The notes under the pieces are model-generated. The model made no database searches. It was not told the origin of the DNA and was given only the letters and a program-made list of their open reading frames with translations. A stretch of DNA of 64,000 bases, taken from an uncultured Lachnospiraceae bacterium (GTDB lineage: Bacteria > Bacillota > Clostridia > Lachnospirales > Lachnospiraceae). Shown here one piece after another: positions 53,807-63,882 of the stretch; position 1 is the stretch's first letter; each line of letters opens with the position of its first letter. Position numbers and translations under genes: made by a program. The stretch spans positions 18,337-82,336 of the forward strand of contig CAJUTQ010000084.1 in NCBI GenBank assembly GCA_910589265.1, given 5' to 3'.

Positions 53807-55531
53807 TTAACTTATTCCTACTTTACTTACATTATACAATGAATAAAAATATTGTTTATTACTCATTAGCTTGTTAAAAGTTCCATTTTCTACAATCTTT
53901 CCAGTATTTAATACTATAATTTCATCATATTTTTCTAATAAATTTTTTTCTAATCGATGAGTTACAATAATACTTGTCAAATGATCCATACTTAAAATCT
54001 CATTTTCTACTTGGAAAGCTGTTGCATTGTCCAATGCTGCAGTAGCCTCATCCATCAAAAGGACTGGAGTTTCTCTAATTAGACATCTAGCTATGGATAT
54101 ACGCTGCTTTTCTCCACCTGACAAATTTCTTCCGCCTTCGCCACAGCTATAATCATTCCCCTTCTCATTTACTAGCTTTGATAATCCAGCTAAATCTACT
54201 GCTTTTCTAACCTTTTTATAATCAAAATCTTTAAACATTGTAATATTATCAATCAGACTTTTATCAAATAAAAAAACGTTTTGTTGAATGACAGATACAA
54301 CATCATAGAGACTATCCAAACTAATATCTCTTAAGTTATTATCATCATATTTGATTTCTCCCTCATAATCATTAAAATGGCCTAATAATAATTTTAAAAG
54401 AGTTGATTTACCACATCCGCTTGGACCTACAATTGCATATTTTTTCCCTTTTTTAAAGTCAATGTTAATATTATTTAATGCTATTTTACCATCATCATAT
54501 TTTAAACTAACATCTTTCATTTCTATACCTTTACTCAGTCCTTCTAATACAGCTGAAGTGTTTGTTTCCTCACTTTCTTCAATAGCAACTGCTAATTTCT
54601 TTATTAATGCTACTGCTGCATTTTTACTTGTTACCAAGGGAACCAATTGTTTTATTGGGTCTAAAATATAATTTGATAGCTGAACACATGCAACAACTGT
54701 TGCAATTGTCATAGTTCCTTTAAATGTGAAATATATCCCTAAAATAAAAATTATACAAATAACTAAAAAAGCAGAAATCTGGCCAGACATTAACATCATA
54801 TCCGTTGCTTCTCTTTTTCCTCGTTTTGTCTCTTCTAAAGTAAAATTTTGTTCTGTAAAAAGATCTAATACTTCCTTTTCAGCTTTAAAACTTTTTATAA
54901 CTATAAAACCATTTAACAAATCTTTTATTTGATCTACAAAACTGGCATTTTCTTCCGATGTTGCCTTTTCCTTATTAATTAATTTATTTCCAAAAATAAA
55001 GGCCACACTAATGGGAATAATGCATGCAACAAATGCTGAGAAAGCAATTATTACATTAATTCTAAATAAAGCTATAAAAGTAACTACTAACATAAACACA
55101 TAATTAAAAATCATAATATTTCCATTTAAATAGTTTAATTCAATGGAATTCAAGTCGTTGGAAAAGGCACTAATATATTTTCCCGTTGAAGCATTGTTAA
55201 ATTCACCAATTGACTTATTTAGAATCTTATTAAATACATAATGCTTTAATTGTGATAATGCTTTATGCATATATAAATTTTTAAAAAACTTTAAAAATAA
55301 ACTAGAAGATGTAAAACCTATTATTATTGCGACCATTACAACTAAAGCTTCCTTAAATTTATCTACATTTTTTGTTTCCATAGATTCAATTAACAATAAA
55401 ATAAATAGAGCTATGGATATATTAAAAATTGCTGAAACAACTTGAAATATTAATGTCATAATAAAATTAAATTTATTTTTTAGATAAAATTGTTTTTTGC
55501 AATTCACATACTCCTGTTTTAATTTATTCAT
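53807..55531 (-). CDS. ABC exporter of the NRPS operon
   Basis: 574 residues: six-helix membrane part then ATPase with Walker A GPSGCGKST, signature LSGGEKQR and Walker B VLLMDEATAALD. It is a paralogue of the exporter at 33505. AAAGGTG lies 9 bases before the ATG at 55531, which is just inside the operon after the NRPS stop at 55539. Probable exporter of the NRPS product. Confidence 0.9.
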   Translation of the reverse strand: MNKLKQEYVNCKKQFYLKNKFNFIMTLIFQVVSAIFNISIALFILLLIESMETKNVDKFKEALVVMVAIIIGFTSSSLFLKFFKNLYMHKALSQLKHYVFNKILNKSIGEFNNASTGKYISAFSNDLNSIELNYLNGNIMIFNYVFMLVVTFIALFRINVIIAFSAFVACIIPISVAFIFGNKLINKEKATSEENASFVDQIKDLLNGFIVIKSFKAEKEVLDLFTEQNFTLEETKRGKREATDMMLMSGQISAFLVICIIFILGIYFTFKGTMTIATVVACVQLSNYILDPIKQLVPLVTSKNAAVALIKKLAVAIEESEETNTSAVLEGLSKGIEMKDVSLKYDDGKIALNNINIDFKKGKKYAIVGPSGCGKSTLLKLLLGHFNDYEGEIKYDDNNLRDISLDSLYDVVSVIQQNVFLFDKSLIDNITMFKDFDYKKVRKAVDLAGLSKLVNEKGNDYSCGEGGRNLSGGEKQRISIARCLIRETPVLLMDEATAALDNATAFQVENEILSMDHLTSIIVTHRLEKNLLEKYDEIIVLNTGKIVENGTFNKLMSNKQYFYSLYNVSKVGIS

Positions 55532-55538
55532 TTTTTCA

Positions 55539-58500
55539 TCACCTTTCAAAATTAATAATCGTTCTATTTATCTCCTCTTGTAATTGATTTTTCAAATTAT
55601 CTAATCTGTCTTTTTTACAAAAAGTTTTAATATATATCTTAGAGTCAGTACTATATACATCGACAATAGTGGATAATGTATTCTCATCTATATGTAACTG
55701 TTCCTCATCGATAATACTATGAAAAAAACCAACAAAATTAAAAACTGGAATTTGTATTTTATCTAAAGTTATACTATTGAATATTTTTTTTATTTTTTCA
55801 TATTCTTCTGAAATTGTTGAACTATACATAAACTCTGAAAAGCTTAAATGATGCTCTCTTATTACTTCTAATAAATGTTCAATTTTATCATAATCTAAAA
55901 TATTTTTTTCCCTATCTGTAATAGGCAATAAATCTAAAAATTGGCCTATACTGTCGTGGAAATTAAACTGTTTCATTTTTCTACTTGAAATTAATATTAC
56001 AGACGATATTTCTTTCAAATTAAAATTAAAATATAGTATGTTATTATATAATCTATAGGCTAAATTCCAGAGTCTTTCAGTATTTTCCTCATGGAAAGAA
56101 CCTAAAAAGTCTAATTTTATAATGACATTTTCAAATTGGCTCAAAGAAATCTTGCTTTGCCGTTTAATGTTTACATTAAATCTTTCTAAATCAAAAACTT
56201 TCATACACTTATTACATGAAATATTTTCAGGTCCTTTCCATAGTATTTTCATATACTTATAGAAAGAAGAATGTTTTTCATCTTTATAGGCGTTATTATA
56301 ATATAAACTTAATATCTTATTTTGTAGAATATCCGCACTCATTCCATCAAACAATACATGACAGAATGGAATGTAAATTTTCCAATTATTTTCGGCAAAT
56401 TTTATTACTATTATTTCATATAAAAGTCGATTAAATATATTAATTTTCTGCCAGGTCGTAGAGCCATATATTTTATCTAATAACTTTTGATGTATATTGC
56501 TTTTCATTTCTTGACTTTGATAACTTAAATCTATTGCCAACATTTTATAAGTATCTATTTCACTATATTCACATATATATATATCCTCCTTTCTCCTTAC
56601 TAGAACACTCCTAAATACTCCATCCCCATTAATCATTCTTTTTAAAATTCTTTCCAGTTTTATAGGCTCAACTTTATAGTCAAGATCTATGACTGTTCCA
56701 CTATGTAAAATATTATGATCTAGGGAATACCTTTGCATTGCACTCATTGGATATTCTTTTTCAATATTTTGAACTGCTAATATAGCATTTAACTTCTTAT
56801 TGTACTTTTCAATATAACAAATGAATTGGGAAAAATCAGAAATTTCTTTGATTTCAAATTCATAATTAGAGTTCAAAATCACTTCCTTTTCTTCAAAACA
56901 TTCCTTATATAAAAGACGTACAGATGCACTTTTTAATATATTACTAATGGAAATATTAAAGCCATATTTTTTTAAATATGCAGCTAACTTCATTGCTTTT
57001 ATTGAGTTTCCACCTAATTCAAAAAAATCATCATCTATTCCTATTTTTTCAATATTTAAAATAGTTTGGAATCCATGACATAATTTTTCCTCAATATCAT
57101 TTCTTGGAGCAATATAGTTTATCTCATTTTGGGGAATACTATCTGGGAGCTTCTTTTTATCTAATTTTCCATTTATTGTAGTTGGAATCCTTTCTATTTG
57201 TATTAAATGCTGAGGAATCATATAATCTGGTAGGTTATTTTTAAGGTGTTGTTTTAACTTGGTTATATTTATCTCTATAGATGACACAAAATAACCGACT
57301 AATACCTTCTCACCTGTTTGATCTTGTTTCCCAATAACAACTGCTTCCTTTATGTCATGGTATTGCAAAATCATACCTTCAATCTCCCCAAGCTCAATTC
57401 TAAAGCCTCGAATTTTTACTTGCTGGTCTATTCTTCCTAAATATTCAATATTTCCGTCAGGAAGCCATCGAGCTAAATCGCCAGAACGATATAGTTTTCC
57501 TTGCCCAAAGGGATTATCAATAAATTTCTGTTTCGTAAGATTTTCTTTATTTAAATATCCTTTTGCCATTCCTATACCAGACATACACAGTTCACCCGGA
57601 ACACCAATACCACACATTTTCACTCCATTTAAAATAAAAACTTTTGAATTACATATAGGTTTTCCAATGGGAATCTTTGTTTGTAATTCCCATTCTCTTG
57701 TATAATTCCATTGAGTTGTACATACAGTAAATTCAGATGGTCCATATGCATTAATGTAAATAGAATGCTTTACAGCCTTATTCACAATCTCTCTTGAAGA
57801 TTCTGATCCCGCTGTTATAAGGATTCGTGGCTTAAATTTATTTAAACTCTGGAAAAATATAGGTGGTAACGTAGCAATACTAATTTTTTCCAAACTAGCT
57901 AGTTTAAGAAATTTTTCATGATTAATTCTTTCGCTTTCTGTAGGAATAACAAGTTTTGCTCCTGTTAATAAAGCCATAGTCATTTCCCACACTGAAGCAT
58001 CAAATACAATACTCGCAAATTGTAGAATACTATCTTTCTCATTAACCCCTATCGTATTTATAAAATGATTTCTAAGATTTGGAATACCTTGATGACATAT
58101 CAACACTCCTTTTGGCGCCCCTGTCGTTCCTGACGTATATATACAATAGGCTAAGTCATCTGTTTTATTTATTTTTAGGGGATTCTCTTCTATTCCCTTC
58201 CAAAAGTCTTTTTTCTTAATATTTAGACATTCTACTCCATAATTTTCATTTTCCTCATCTACTAATAAAACTTTAGGAGTTGCATCTTCAAGTATATATT
58301 TTATTCTATTTATAGGATAATTACTATCAATTGGTACATATGCAGCGCCTGATTTTAAAATACCATAAATACAAATAATAGCTTCCAAACTTTGTTTTGC
58401 AATTATTCCTACAAACTCATTTTTCTTAACTCCTATACTTCTCAGCTTATTGGCAACAACATTGACTTTGCGATTCATTACTTCATAAGTTAAGGATTCT

Positions 58501-59459
58501 TGATTATAAACAAGTGCAATATTATTGGGAGTCTTTTTAACCTGCTCTTCAAACAAATCAACGATTGTCTTGGTTTTATCATAATCTACATCCGTATTGT
58601 TAAACTTATGATATATAATATCGTACTCCTTTTTTGTTATCATGTCAACTTCACAAACTTGTAATTCTGGTTGATAAGCAATTGTTTTGAAAATAATCTC
58701 TAACCGATTACAAATTATTACAATTTCATCTTTATTATATTCATTAGGATTATACAATAGGCAAAATTCCAAAGAGTCCTCTACAACACTGAATCGAATA
58801 CTAATAGGATAATTTGTTTGTTCTCTCCCTTCACTCATTTCAATCTTATATTTATTTACTATCTCTTTAGCAAATTTATGTCTGTCTAAATAATTTTCAA
58901 ATACAATTATCGTATTGAATAATTTTGGGCCAAGTGGAGACAAGCGTTGTATATCTGCAAGCCCACAATATTCATAGTTACTACTTTCTACATCCTTTTC
59001 ATATACTTGTTTTAAAAGCTCTTTAATTGATATCTTTTCATCAACCATTACTCGTACAGGAATTGTATTAATAAAAAGTCCAACTTTGCTATGTACGCCT
59101 GTCAGAGGAATATTTCTTCCAGAAACAACTTTTCCAAAAATAACATCTGTTGAATCATTCATTTTCTGTAAAAATATTCCCCATGTAGATTCCGCAATAG
59201 TATTCATTGTTACTTGTAAGTTACTAGCCAAATCCAACAAGTCTTTCGTGACATCTTTGGACAATCTCTTGGCTACAATATCCATCTGCTTTTTTTCAGA
59301 AATAGGTTTCTTTGTTGATTGAATCGCACTTTGTGAATCAAAACCTTCCAATACTTTTTTCCAATACTCTAATCCCTCTTGTTTATCCAAATTATGAAAC
59401 CATTCAATATACTCTTTATATGAACATTGAGCTGACTTTTGATATTGGATAAATCCCAT
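55539..59459 (-). CDS. NRPS fragment: partial C, A (Phe-like code), T, C
   Basis: 1306 residues. It opens in the middle of a condensation domain (residues 1 to about 275; the catalytic HHxxxDG half is missing). An adenylation domain (about 295-780) has IYTSGTTGAPKGV and pocket residues Asp487, Ala488, Trp491, Thr530, Ile548, Ala550, Ala571, Val579 and Cys580, i.e. DAWTIAAVC, nearly the GrsA/TycA phenylalanine code. A carrier domain follows (DDFFELGGNSI, Ser819), then a final C domain with CHVLFDG (first His replaced). No thioesterase. The ATG lacks a ribosome site and lies inside the ligase frame, so this looks like the product of a deletion. Confidence 0.85.
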   Translation of the reverse strand: MGFIQYQKSAQCSYKEYIEWFHNLDKQEGLEYWKKVLEGFDSQSAIQSTKKPISEKKQMDIVAKRLSKDVTKDLLDLASNLQVTMNTIAESTWGIFLQKMNDSTDVIFGKVVSGRNIPLTGVHSKVGLFINTIPVRVMVDEKISIKELLKQVYEKDVESSNYEYCGLADIQRLSPLGPKLFNTIIVFENYLDRHKFAKEIVNKYKIEMSEGREQTNYPISIRFSVVEDSLEFCLLYNPNEYNKDEIVIICNRLEIIFKTIAYQPELQVCEVDMITKKEYDIIYHKFNNTDVDYDKTKTIVDLFEEQVKKTPNNIALVYNQESLTYEVMNRKVNVVANKLRSIGVKKNEFVGIIAKQSLEAIICIYGILKSGAAYVPIDSNYPINRIKYILEDATPKVLLVDEENENYGVECLNIKKKDFWKGIEENPLKINKTDDLAYCIYTSGTTGAPKGVLICHQGIPNLRNHFINTIGVNEKDSILQFASIVFDASVWEMTMALLTGAKLVIPTESERINHEKFLKLASLEKISIATLPPIFFQSLNKFKPRILITAGSESSREIVNKAVKHSIYINAYGPSEFTVCTTQWNYTREWELQTKIPIGKPICNSKVFILNGVKMCGIGVPGELCMSGIGMAKGYLNKENLTKQKFIDNPFGQGKLYRSGDLARWLPDGNIEYLGRIDQQVKIRGFRIELGEIEGMILQYHDIKEAVVIGKQDQTGEKVLVGYFVSSIEINITKLKQHLKNNLPDYMIPQHLIQIERIPTTINGKLDKKKLPDSIPQNEINYIAPRNDIEEKLCHGFQTILNIEKIGIDDDFFELGGNSIKAMKLAAYLKKYGFNISISNILKSASVRLLYKECFEEKEVILNSNYEFEIKEISDFSQFICYIEKYNKKLNAILAVQNIEKEYPMSAMQRYSLDHNILHSGTVIDLDYKVEPIKLERILKRMINGDGVFRSVLVRRKEDIYICEYSEIDTYKMLAIDLSYQSQEMKSNIHQKLLDKIYGSTTWQKINIFNRLLYEIIVIKFAENNWKIYIPFCHVLFDGMSADILQNKILSLYYNNAYKDEKHSSFYKYMKILWKGPENISCNKCMKVFDLERFNVNIKRQSKISLSQFENVIIKLDFLGSFHEENTERLWNLAYRLYNNILYFNFNLKEISSVILISSRKMKQFNFHDSIGQFLDLLPITDREKNILDYDKIEHLLEVIREHHLSFSEFMYSSTISEEYEKIKKIFNSITLDKIQIPVFNFVGFFHSIIDEEQLHIDENTLSTIVDVYSTDSKIYIKTFCKKDRLDNLKNQLQEEINRTIINFER

Positions 59460-60337
59460 TCATAATCTTGCAATCTCTTATTATAAAAATCCATGAAATG
59501 CTTTAAACCAAAAGGAAGAGTTCCCAGACGTGTACTTTTTAACTCATGTGCCTTTTTAAGCCATATAATAGGGGATCTCATAAATAAATCGGTTACAATT
59601 AAATGGTGACTAACTCCCAAGAAAATCGGAATGATATGAAATACAATCAGTCCATAACAATGGGTTAAAGGCTGCCATGATAAAAATTTGTCTTCTGAGG
59701 TTAAGTTTAAGCGTCTTATGATATCTTCACAATTACATGAAATATTTTTTTTTCGTAAAATAGCACCTCTTGGCTCTCCTGTCGTTCCTGAAGAGAACTG
59801 GACATATACAATATCATTCTCTGACGATTCAATGATATGTTTTACTTCCTTTTGACATGTAATGGTTTCTCTCATACGAACTAAATTAAGGGAGCGTTTT
59901 ACAAAGAGATTTAAGGTTGTATTGTCGTTATTTATATCATCATATATTAAAAACGGATTGGTTAATCGACTAAAAATTTTTTCGTTAGCTTTTGACTTAT
60001 ATTCATTATTGCTAACATCCATAGGAACTGCAATAAACCCTCCTAAAACACTTGCCCAAAACGCATATAAATAGTTCTCTACATCTCAACATTGTATTAC
60101 TACTTCGCATCCTTTACATGCTCCCATTCTTTCAAGTGTTCTCATTACTAGCAATGCTTCTTCCCATAGATGCATATAAGAAATAAACGTTTCTTCTTGA
60201 AATGACTTTACGATAGTAATTCCTTTTTCTTTCACATTGCGTAAATTCTGAAGAGACACTGCTAAATCATTATATTTTTCCATATCAAACTCTCTTTCAT
60301 CCTTTTTTATGAATCCTACATTATTAAATAAACGCAT
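59369..60337 (-). pseudogene. Acyl-AMP ligase (FAAL-like) remnant with nonsense codon and missing C-terminal half
   Basis: The frame encodes the N-terminal half of an AMP-binding acyl ligase: MEKYNDLAVSLQNLR, YLYAFWASVLGGFIAVPMDVSNNEY, VQFSSGTTGEPRGAILR, SWQPLTHCYGLI, GTLPFGLKHFMDFYNKR, DYEWDLSN. A TGA at 60086-60088 interrupts it in frame. After DLSNIK the ligase similarity stops; about half the ligase, any carrier domain and half a condensation domain are absent, and the NRPS continues in another frame. It probably once activated a fatty or other acyl group to start the NRPS. Confidence 0.82.
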
Positions 60338-60989
60338 AAATAATCTTATTGTCTTCCCTCATACGTATATAAATAAAATCGTCTAAATCATGAATATTCA
60401 TGTAAATATTGCCTTCTAAGCAAGTAGCCTTTTGACCGACAGGAGAATAAAATGCATGACCTGGATAAATACAATCTTCTGCTTTTATCATTTTTCTTAA
60501 AATCCCAAGACTTTGGTACATTTCCTCTGGACTTCCTCCTTCCCCTGAGCAAATTCCACATCCCTCTATAAATAAAGTATCCCCAGTAAAAAAATTATTC
60601 CCAATTTTATAGCACATACTTCCTTTTGTATGTCCTGGTGTCAAAAAAGCATTAATCATGTTATTTCCAAATAATATTTTTTGATTATCTTCTAATAATC
60701 TAACAGATGGCAATGTTAGATTATAGTAATTATACTCACGTTTACTTATACAAATACTAGCTCCAGTTGCCTTTGAAAGATCAATTGCTTTATTCATGTG
60801 ATCATAATGAGAATGTGTTATTAAAATGTACTCTAATTTTGCACCAGATGAATTTAGAATATTTATAATTTCTGATATATCCCAGGCAGGATCAATTACA
60901 AAAGCCACACTCTCATAATCATTAATTCCTAAATAACAATAATTAATAAACTTTTCATTTTCTAGTCTAATCGTATATAAATTATACAT
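60324..60989 (-). CDS. MBL-fold metallo-hydrolase (glyoxalase II-like)
   Basis: 221 residues with the zinc motif THSHYDH near residue 58, then FLTPGHTKGSM, FTGDTLF and the late YPGHAFYSP, completing the two-metal site. Such hydrolases in NRPS/PKS operons may act as thioesterase-like editors; that role is inferred. It is the first gene of the operon and overlaps the ligase frame by 14 bases. The ribosome site is weak (GTGGG). Confidence 0.85.
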   Translation of the reverse strand: MYNLYTIRLENEKFINYCYLGINDYESVAFVIDPAWDISEIINILNSSGAKLEYILITHSHYDHMNKAIDLSKATGASICISKREYNYYNLTLPSVRLLEDNQKILFGNNMINAFLTPGHTKGSMCYKIGNNFFTGDTLFIEGCGICSGEGGSPEEMYQSLGILRKMIKAEDCIYPGHAFYSPVGQKATCLEGNIYMNIHDLDDFIYIRMREDNKIIYAFI

Positions 60990-61379
60990 AGTCTGAACCC
61001 ACTTCCCTAAAAAGTATAATTATAAATGTAATTAGAGCGTCAAAAATAATTTTTTTAACGCTTATTCCCTTACTTAAATAAGTACCTTTTCCTACTTTTT
61101 TATGAGTTACTTATATCTATCTTTTAGAAATCTTTGAAACTTTTTTCAGATGTCTATATGCTTTGGATTAATACGACGTATAAATAGTAAATTTTTTATA
61201 TCCTTTCGTAGTTTGTCAATGTCAGCACATGTTTTCATCTTCTTTTTAAATTTACTTTATCATATTTTGTCGTTATCCATTGACAAATGTAACAAATACT
61301 AAGTTTACATGTAATTTTTCTTATGAATTTCTTAATTTACAATATGCCTCTCTCCTCTATTTTTTGGCAAGTGTAAACG
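60990..61379. other. A+T-rich leader of the NRPS operon and edge of mobile debris
   Basis: About 390 bases without a gene. TTGACG and TATACT on the minus strand (near 61040-61015, about 19 bases apart) could be the operon promoter. A small AGCGT/ACGCT inverted repeat surrounds that area. Confidence 0.35.
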
Positions 61380-61718
61380 GAACATATATCCATACAGAAT
61401 TGTAAAAAAAAGCACTAGAGAAGGCACGAAAGGCAGAGAAGCCAAAAGAGGGGCTGATTCTACACGTGACCAGGACTGTCCGTTTACATCGTGGAAATTT
61501 GTATTCTACGGCAAAGAAAAAAGGGAGTACAAAGTATGAGTCATGAAGGATGCCCCTATGATAATACACCGATGGAAAGATTTTATAACCCATTAAAAAA
61601 TGAGCTAGTCTATCGGAACCATTTGTTTACAAAATCGGCATTGGATGAAGGGTTAAACAGATATGTATTTGTATGCTACAACCATATCCGTCCTCCTTCG
61701 TATTATGGTGAACAGTGA
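61380..61718 (+). mobile_element. Degenerate IS3-family transposase (OrfB) fragment
   Basis: The C-terminal part of an IS3/IS150-type transposase can be read: GVQSMSHEGCPYDNTPMERFYNPLKNELVYRNHLFTK...YVFVCYNHIRPPSYYG, which contains the final catalytic region (DNTPMERF, then NHIRP). Upstream, 61440-61510 gives HS/DQ- and VYTSWKF-like words split between frames, showing further damage. Neither OrfA nor terminal inverted repeats are visible, so it is dead. Confidence 0.75.
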
Positions 61719-62185
61719 AACGCATACTTTAAGATAGTTTTTCGAACGAAGTGTTGCAAAAATGTTTTACCACTACAACTGCGGTATCGGAGCTGGATGG
61801 AACAGACCGGCGAAAAAGCAAAAGCGCCAGAACAGCACAAGGCTATTTCGGGCGCATGGGACAGCAATATAATGAGATAGGAAACGACTGTCTTCGCAAA
61901 CTTGAGTAGAGGTCATCGCTGCGGGGGCCAGGCTTTTTTTGACAAGCGCCTATCTACCTGCAATCCCAGGACGGTATCTACTACATGCCCCTAAATAGAA
62001 CAAAGTGGGCAAGCTCACATCAGCTCCCCCTCCTCTCACTTATCAGGGACTTGAACACTTTACTGCGCCCAGTGGGGTCACCTTAGGGATATAATACCTT
62101 TCCTACAAGTACCCATCATATTTTTGTATTATAGAAAATTCGTATAATTTAGCAATTCACAGTAACAAGTCCTTTCTTATGATGC
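61719..62185. other. G+C-richer coding debris from a mobile element
   Basis: Several stretches read like protein but in broken frames, for example AVSELDGTDRRKSKSARTAQ near 61775-61835 and YLQSQDGIYYMPLNRTKW near 61950-62010. I cannot name the source. Base composition differs from the A+T-rich island to the left and resembles the conjugative element on the right. Confidence 0.35.
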
Positions 62186-62219
62186 AAAAAAACGGCGGCT
62201 TTGAATTGTCAAAACCGCC
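62186..62219 (-). terminator. Rho-independent terminator of the right-hand ABC operon
   Basis: GGCGGCTTTGA and TCAAAACCGCC pair (one mismatch) around a 4-base loop, followed on the minus strand by a run of seven T. It lies about 90 bases after the permease stop. Confidence 0.85.
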
Positions 62220-62306
62220 CCTAGAAGTAACTTTTAAACATAGATAATCGGCCTGCCTAGTAGAGATTTTTTTCTTTTTCCCTGCTGGGCAGATTACTTC
62301 ACTTGA

Positions 62307-63023
62307 TTATCGTGTCTCAATTTTTTTTAGTAAAATGATGCATAGCAGCACAGCTACAATGAAAATAACGAACAAAGGCCAGAGGTTATTCCAAGTAAAA
62401 GTGCTTTCTGTCATAAATGCGTATCCCCATGTTGCGGGAAATAATTTTCCAGCCATCACAAATGCCTTGGGAAGCATATCCCTTGGAAACATGATCCCCG
62501 AGAGCATCGTGGAGGGAAGAAATAACAGGATAGAAAACATAGATGTATTCGCTGTATCTTTTACTGCCAATCCGATCACGCTAGCAATACTAAGAGATAC
62601 AACAATCAGGGTAATCAACCCAACAAAATATGTCCCAAGATGCGACGGGATTTTTGCATCAAAGGCAACTGGAGCAATGACATAAAGGATGAAACTCATA
62701 ATGAGCAGATGAACAAACGCCGAAATGTTCGTCAAAAATAACCCTAATGATAGAGGTACGCCATTCGCCTGGTATGCGTTCTTTACATCGCTCCTGTATA
62801 TTTCCGCAAGCGAGGGCGGCAGTCCCATCAACGCACCCATAGTGAAGGTAAATACGGACATAGACTGAATCAAAGTTTCACTGCTCTCTGGCATAATAGA
62901 AGTAAAAATTCCTCCCATAACTGCGAAAAACAGGAGCGGGACAACATAACATGTAATCAACATTGTTTTGCTTCGTAAGTCCAACTTCCACTGTAATGCA
63001 ACTCCATATAAAAATCCGTTCAT
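62307..63023 (-). CDS. ABC-2 type permease
   Basis: 238 residues with about six helices (MLITCYVVPLLFFAVMGGIF; AFVHLLIMSFILYVIAPVAF; VGLITLIVVSLSIASVIGLAV; LPSTMLSGIMFPRDMLPKAF; NLWPLFVIFIVAVLLCIILLKK). The GIMFPRDMLPKAF stretch is typical of ABC-2 drug exporters. It overlaps its ATPase by 4 bases. As the ATPase has lost its 5' end, the transporter is probably inactive. Confidence 0.82.
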   Translation of the reverse strand: MNGFLYGVALQWKLDLRSKTMLITCYVVPLLFFAVMGGIFTSIMPESSETLIQSMSVFTFTMGALMGLPPSLAEIYRSDVKNAYQANGVPLSLGLFLTNISAFVHLLIMSFILYVIAPVAFDAKIPSHLGTYFVGLITLIVVSLSIASVIGLAVKDTANTSMFSILLFLPSTMLSGIMFPRDMLPKAFVMAGKLFPATWGYAFMTESTFTWNNLWPLFVIFIVAVLLCIILLKKIETR

Positions 63024-63733
63024 TCTTTACTCCCCCTTGCTATTCTTATAAAATGTTGTTCCAGAGAACCACGGTCTACTTGGATATCTTGAATATCCAC
63101 CTTCTTTTCTTGATAGCCCTTCAATATGGAAATCAAACTTTTCCCTATGTTGTCAACTTCAAAGGTTTCCCTTCCCTGGCTTGTTTTGATACAGATATTG
63201 TAATGCTTTCCAACTGCCTTCGTTAGTTCGTTCACTGTCCCCGCAAAGGCAATCCGGCCATCTTTTAGAATTGCAATACTGTCACATAGGCTTTCCACTT
63301 CGGCCATGTCGTGGCTGGCTAACAGAATCGTTTTTCCGTGGGTTTTCAGTGTACGGATATACTTGTGGAGAGAAATCCGGCCCTCAATATCCAGTCCGGC
63401 AGTTGGCTCGTCAAGGAACACAATATCAGGATCACTGATGAGAGCCAGTGCCAAATGCAGCCGCCGCTTCTGCCCCGTTGACATCTCCTGATACTGTTTG
63501 TTCGCCAGATTGTTTACACCTAGCGCCGTCAGCATAGAAGGATCAACAGATACCTTGTTCCATTTTGCAAAAAGACGAACAGCCTCCATCCCCTTAATAT
63601 GGGCAGGCAGAGAAGCCGATTGTAATTGAATCCCCATACTTTCGTTTATGACTATACTTCCACCATCGTACTTCCGTAAGCCCTCAATACATTCAAGCGT
63701 AGTTGTTTTTCCTGCGCCATTCGGGGCAAGTAT
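63020..63733 (-). pseudogene. ABC exporter ATPase lacking its N-terminus
   Basis: The frame reads from a TAA at 63734-63736 directly into ILAPNGAGKTTTLECIEGLRKYDGG (Walker A), then signature MSTGQKRR, Walker B IVFLDEPTAGLD and LASHDMAE. About 35 residues before Walker A, including the start codon, are missing. The sequence upstream is unrelated and belongs to the conjugative element's leader. A shorter product from the ATG at 63637 would lack Walker A and could not bind ATP properly. Confidence 0.82.
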
Positions 63734-63882
63734 TTATAGACAACCACCGCAACACCGCATAAATCAAGGCTTTTAAGAAACACGAAAACTAAACTTAAAG
63801 CCCTATAATCACATGGTAAACGCCTTTTCCACACGGAACGGGCGTTTTTCATTGTCCGGGCAGACGAAAGGAGCTGATAACG
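63734..63882. other. Leader and presumed left boundary of a conjugative element
   Basis: The change from ATPase coding sequence to unrelated, G+C-richer DNA occurs at about 63734. The last 40 bases hold ACACGGAACGGGCGTTTTT and the GAAAGGAG ribosome site of the next gene. I could not identify terminal repeats or an attachment core. Confidence 0.45.

Noticed and set aside
61357..61593. 78-codon minus-strand frame opposite the transposase fragment
   Set aside because: It is the antisense shadow of the IS3-type fragment with no ribosome site or family match.
63652..63852. 66-codon minus-strand frame ending LRAYGSTMVEV
   Set aside because: Its end is the ABC ATPase Walker A region read in the wrong frame, and the rest lies in the leader of the conjugative element.
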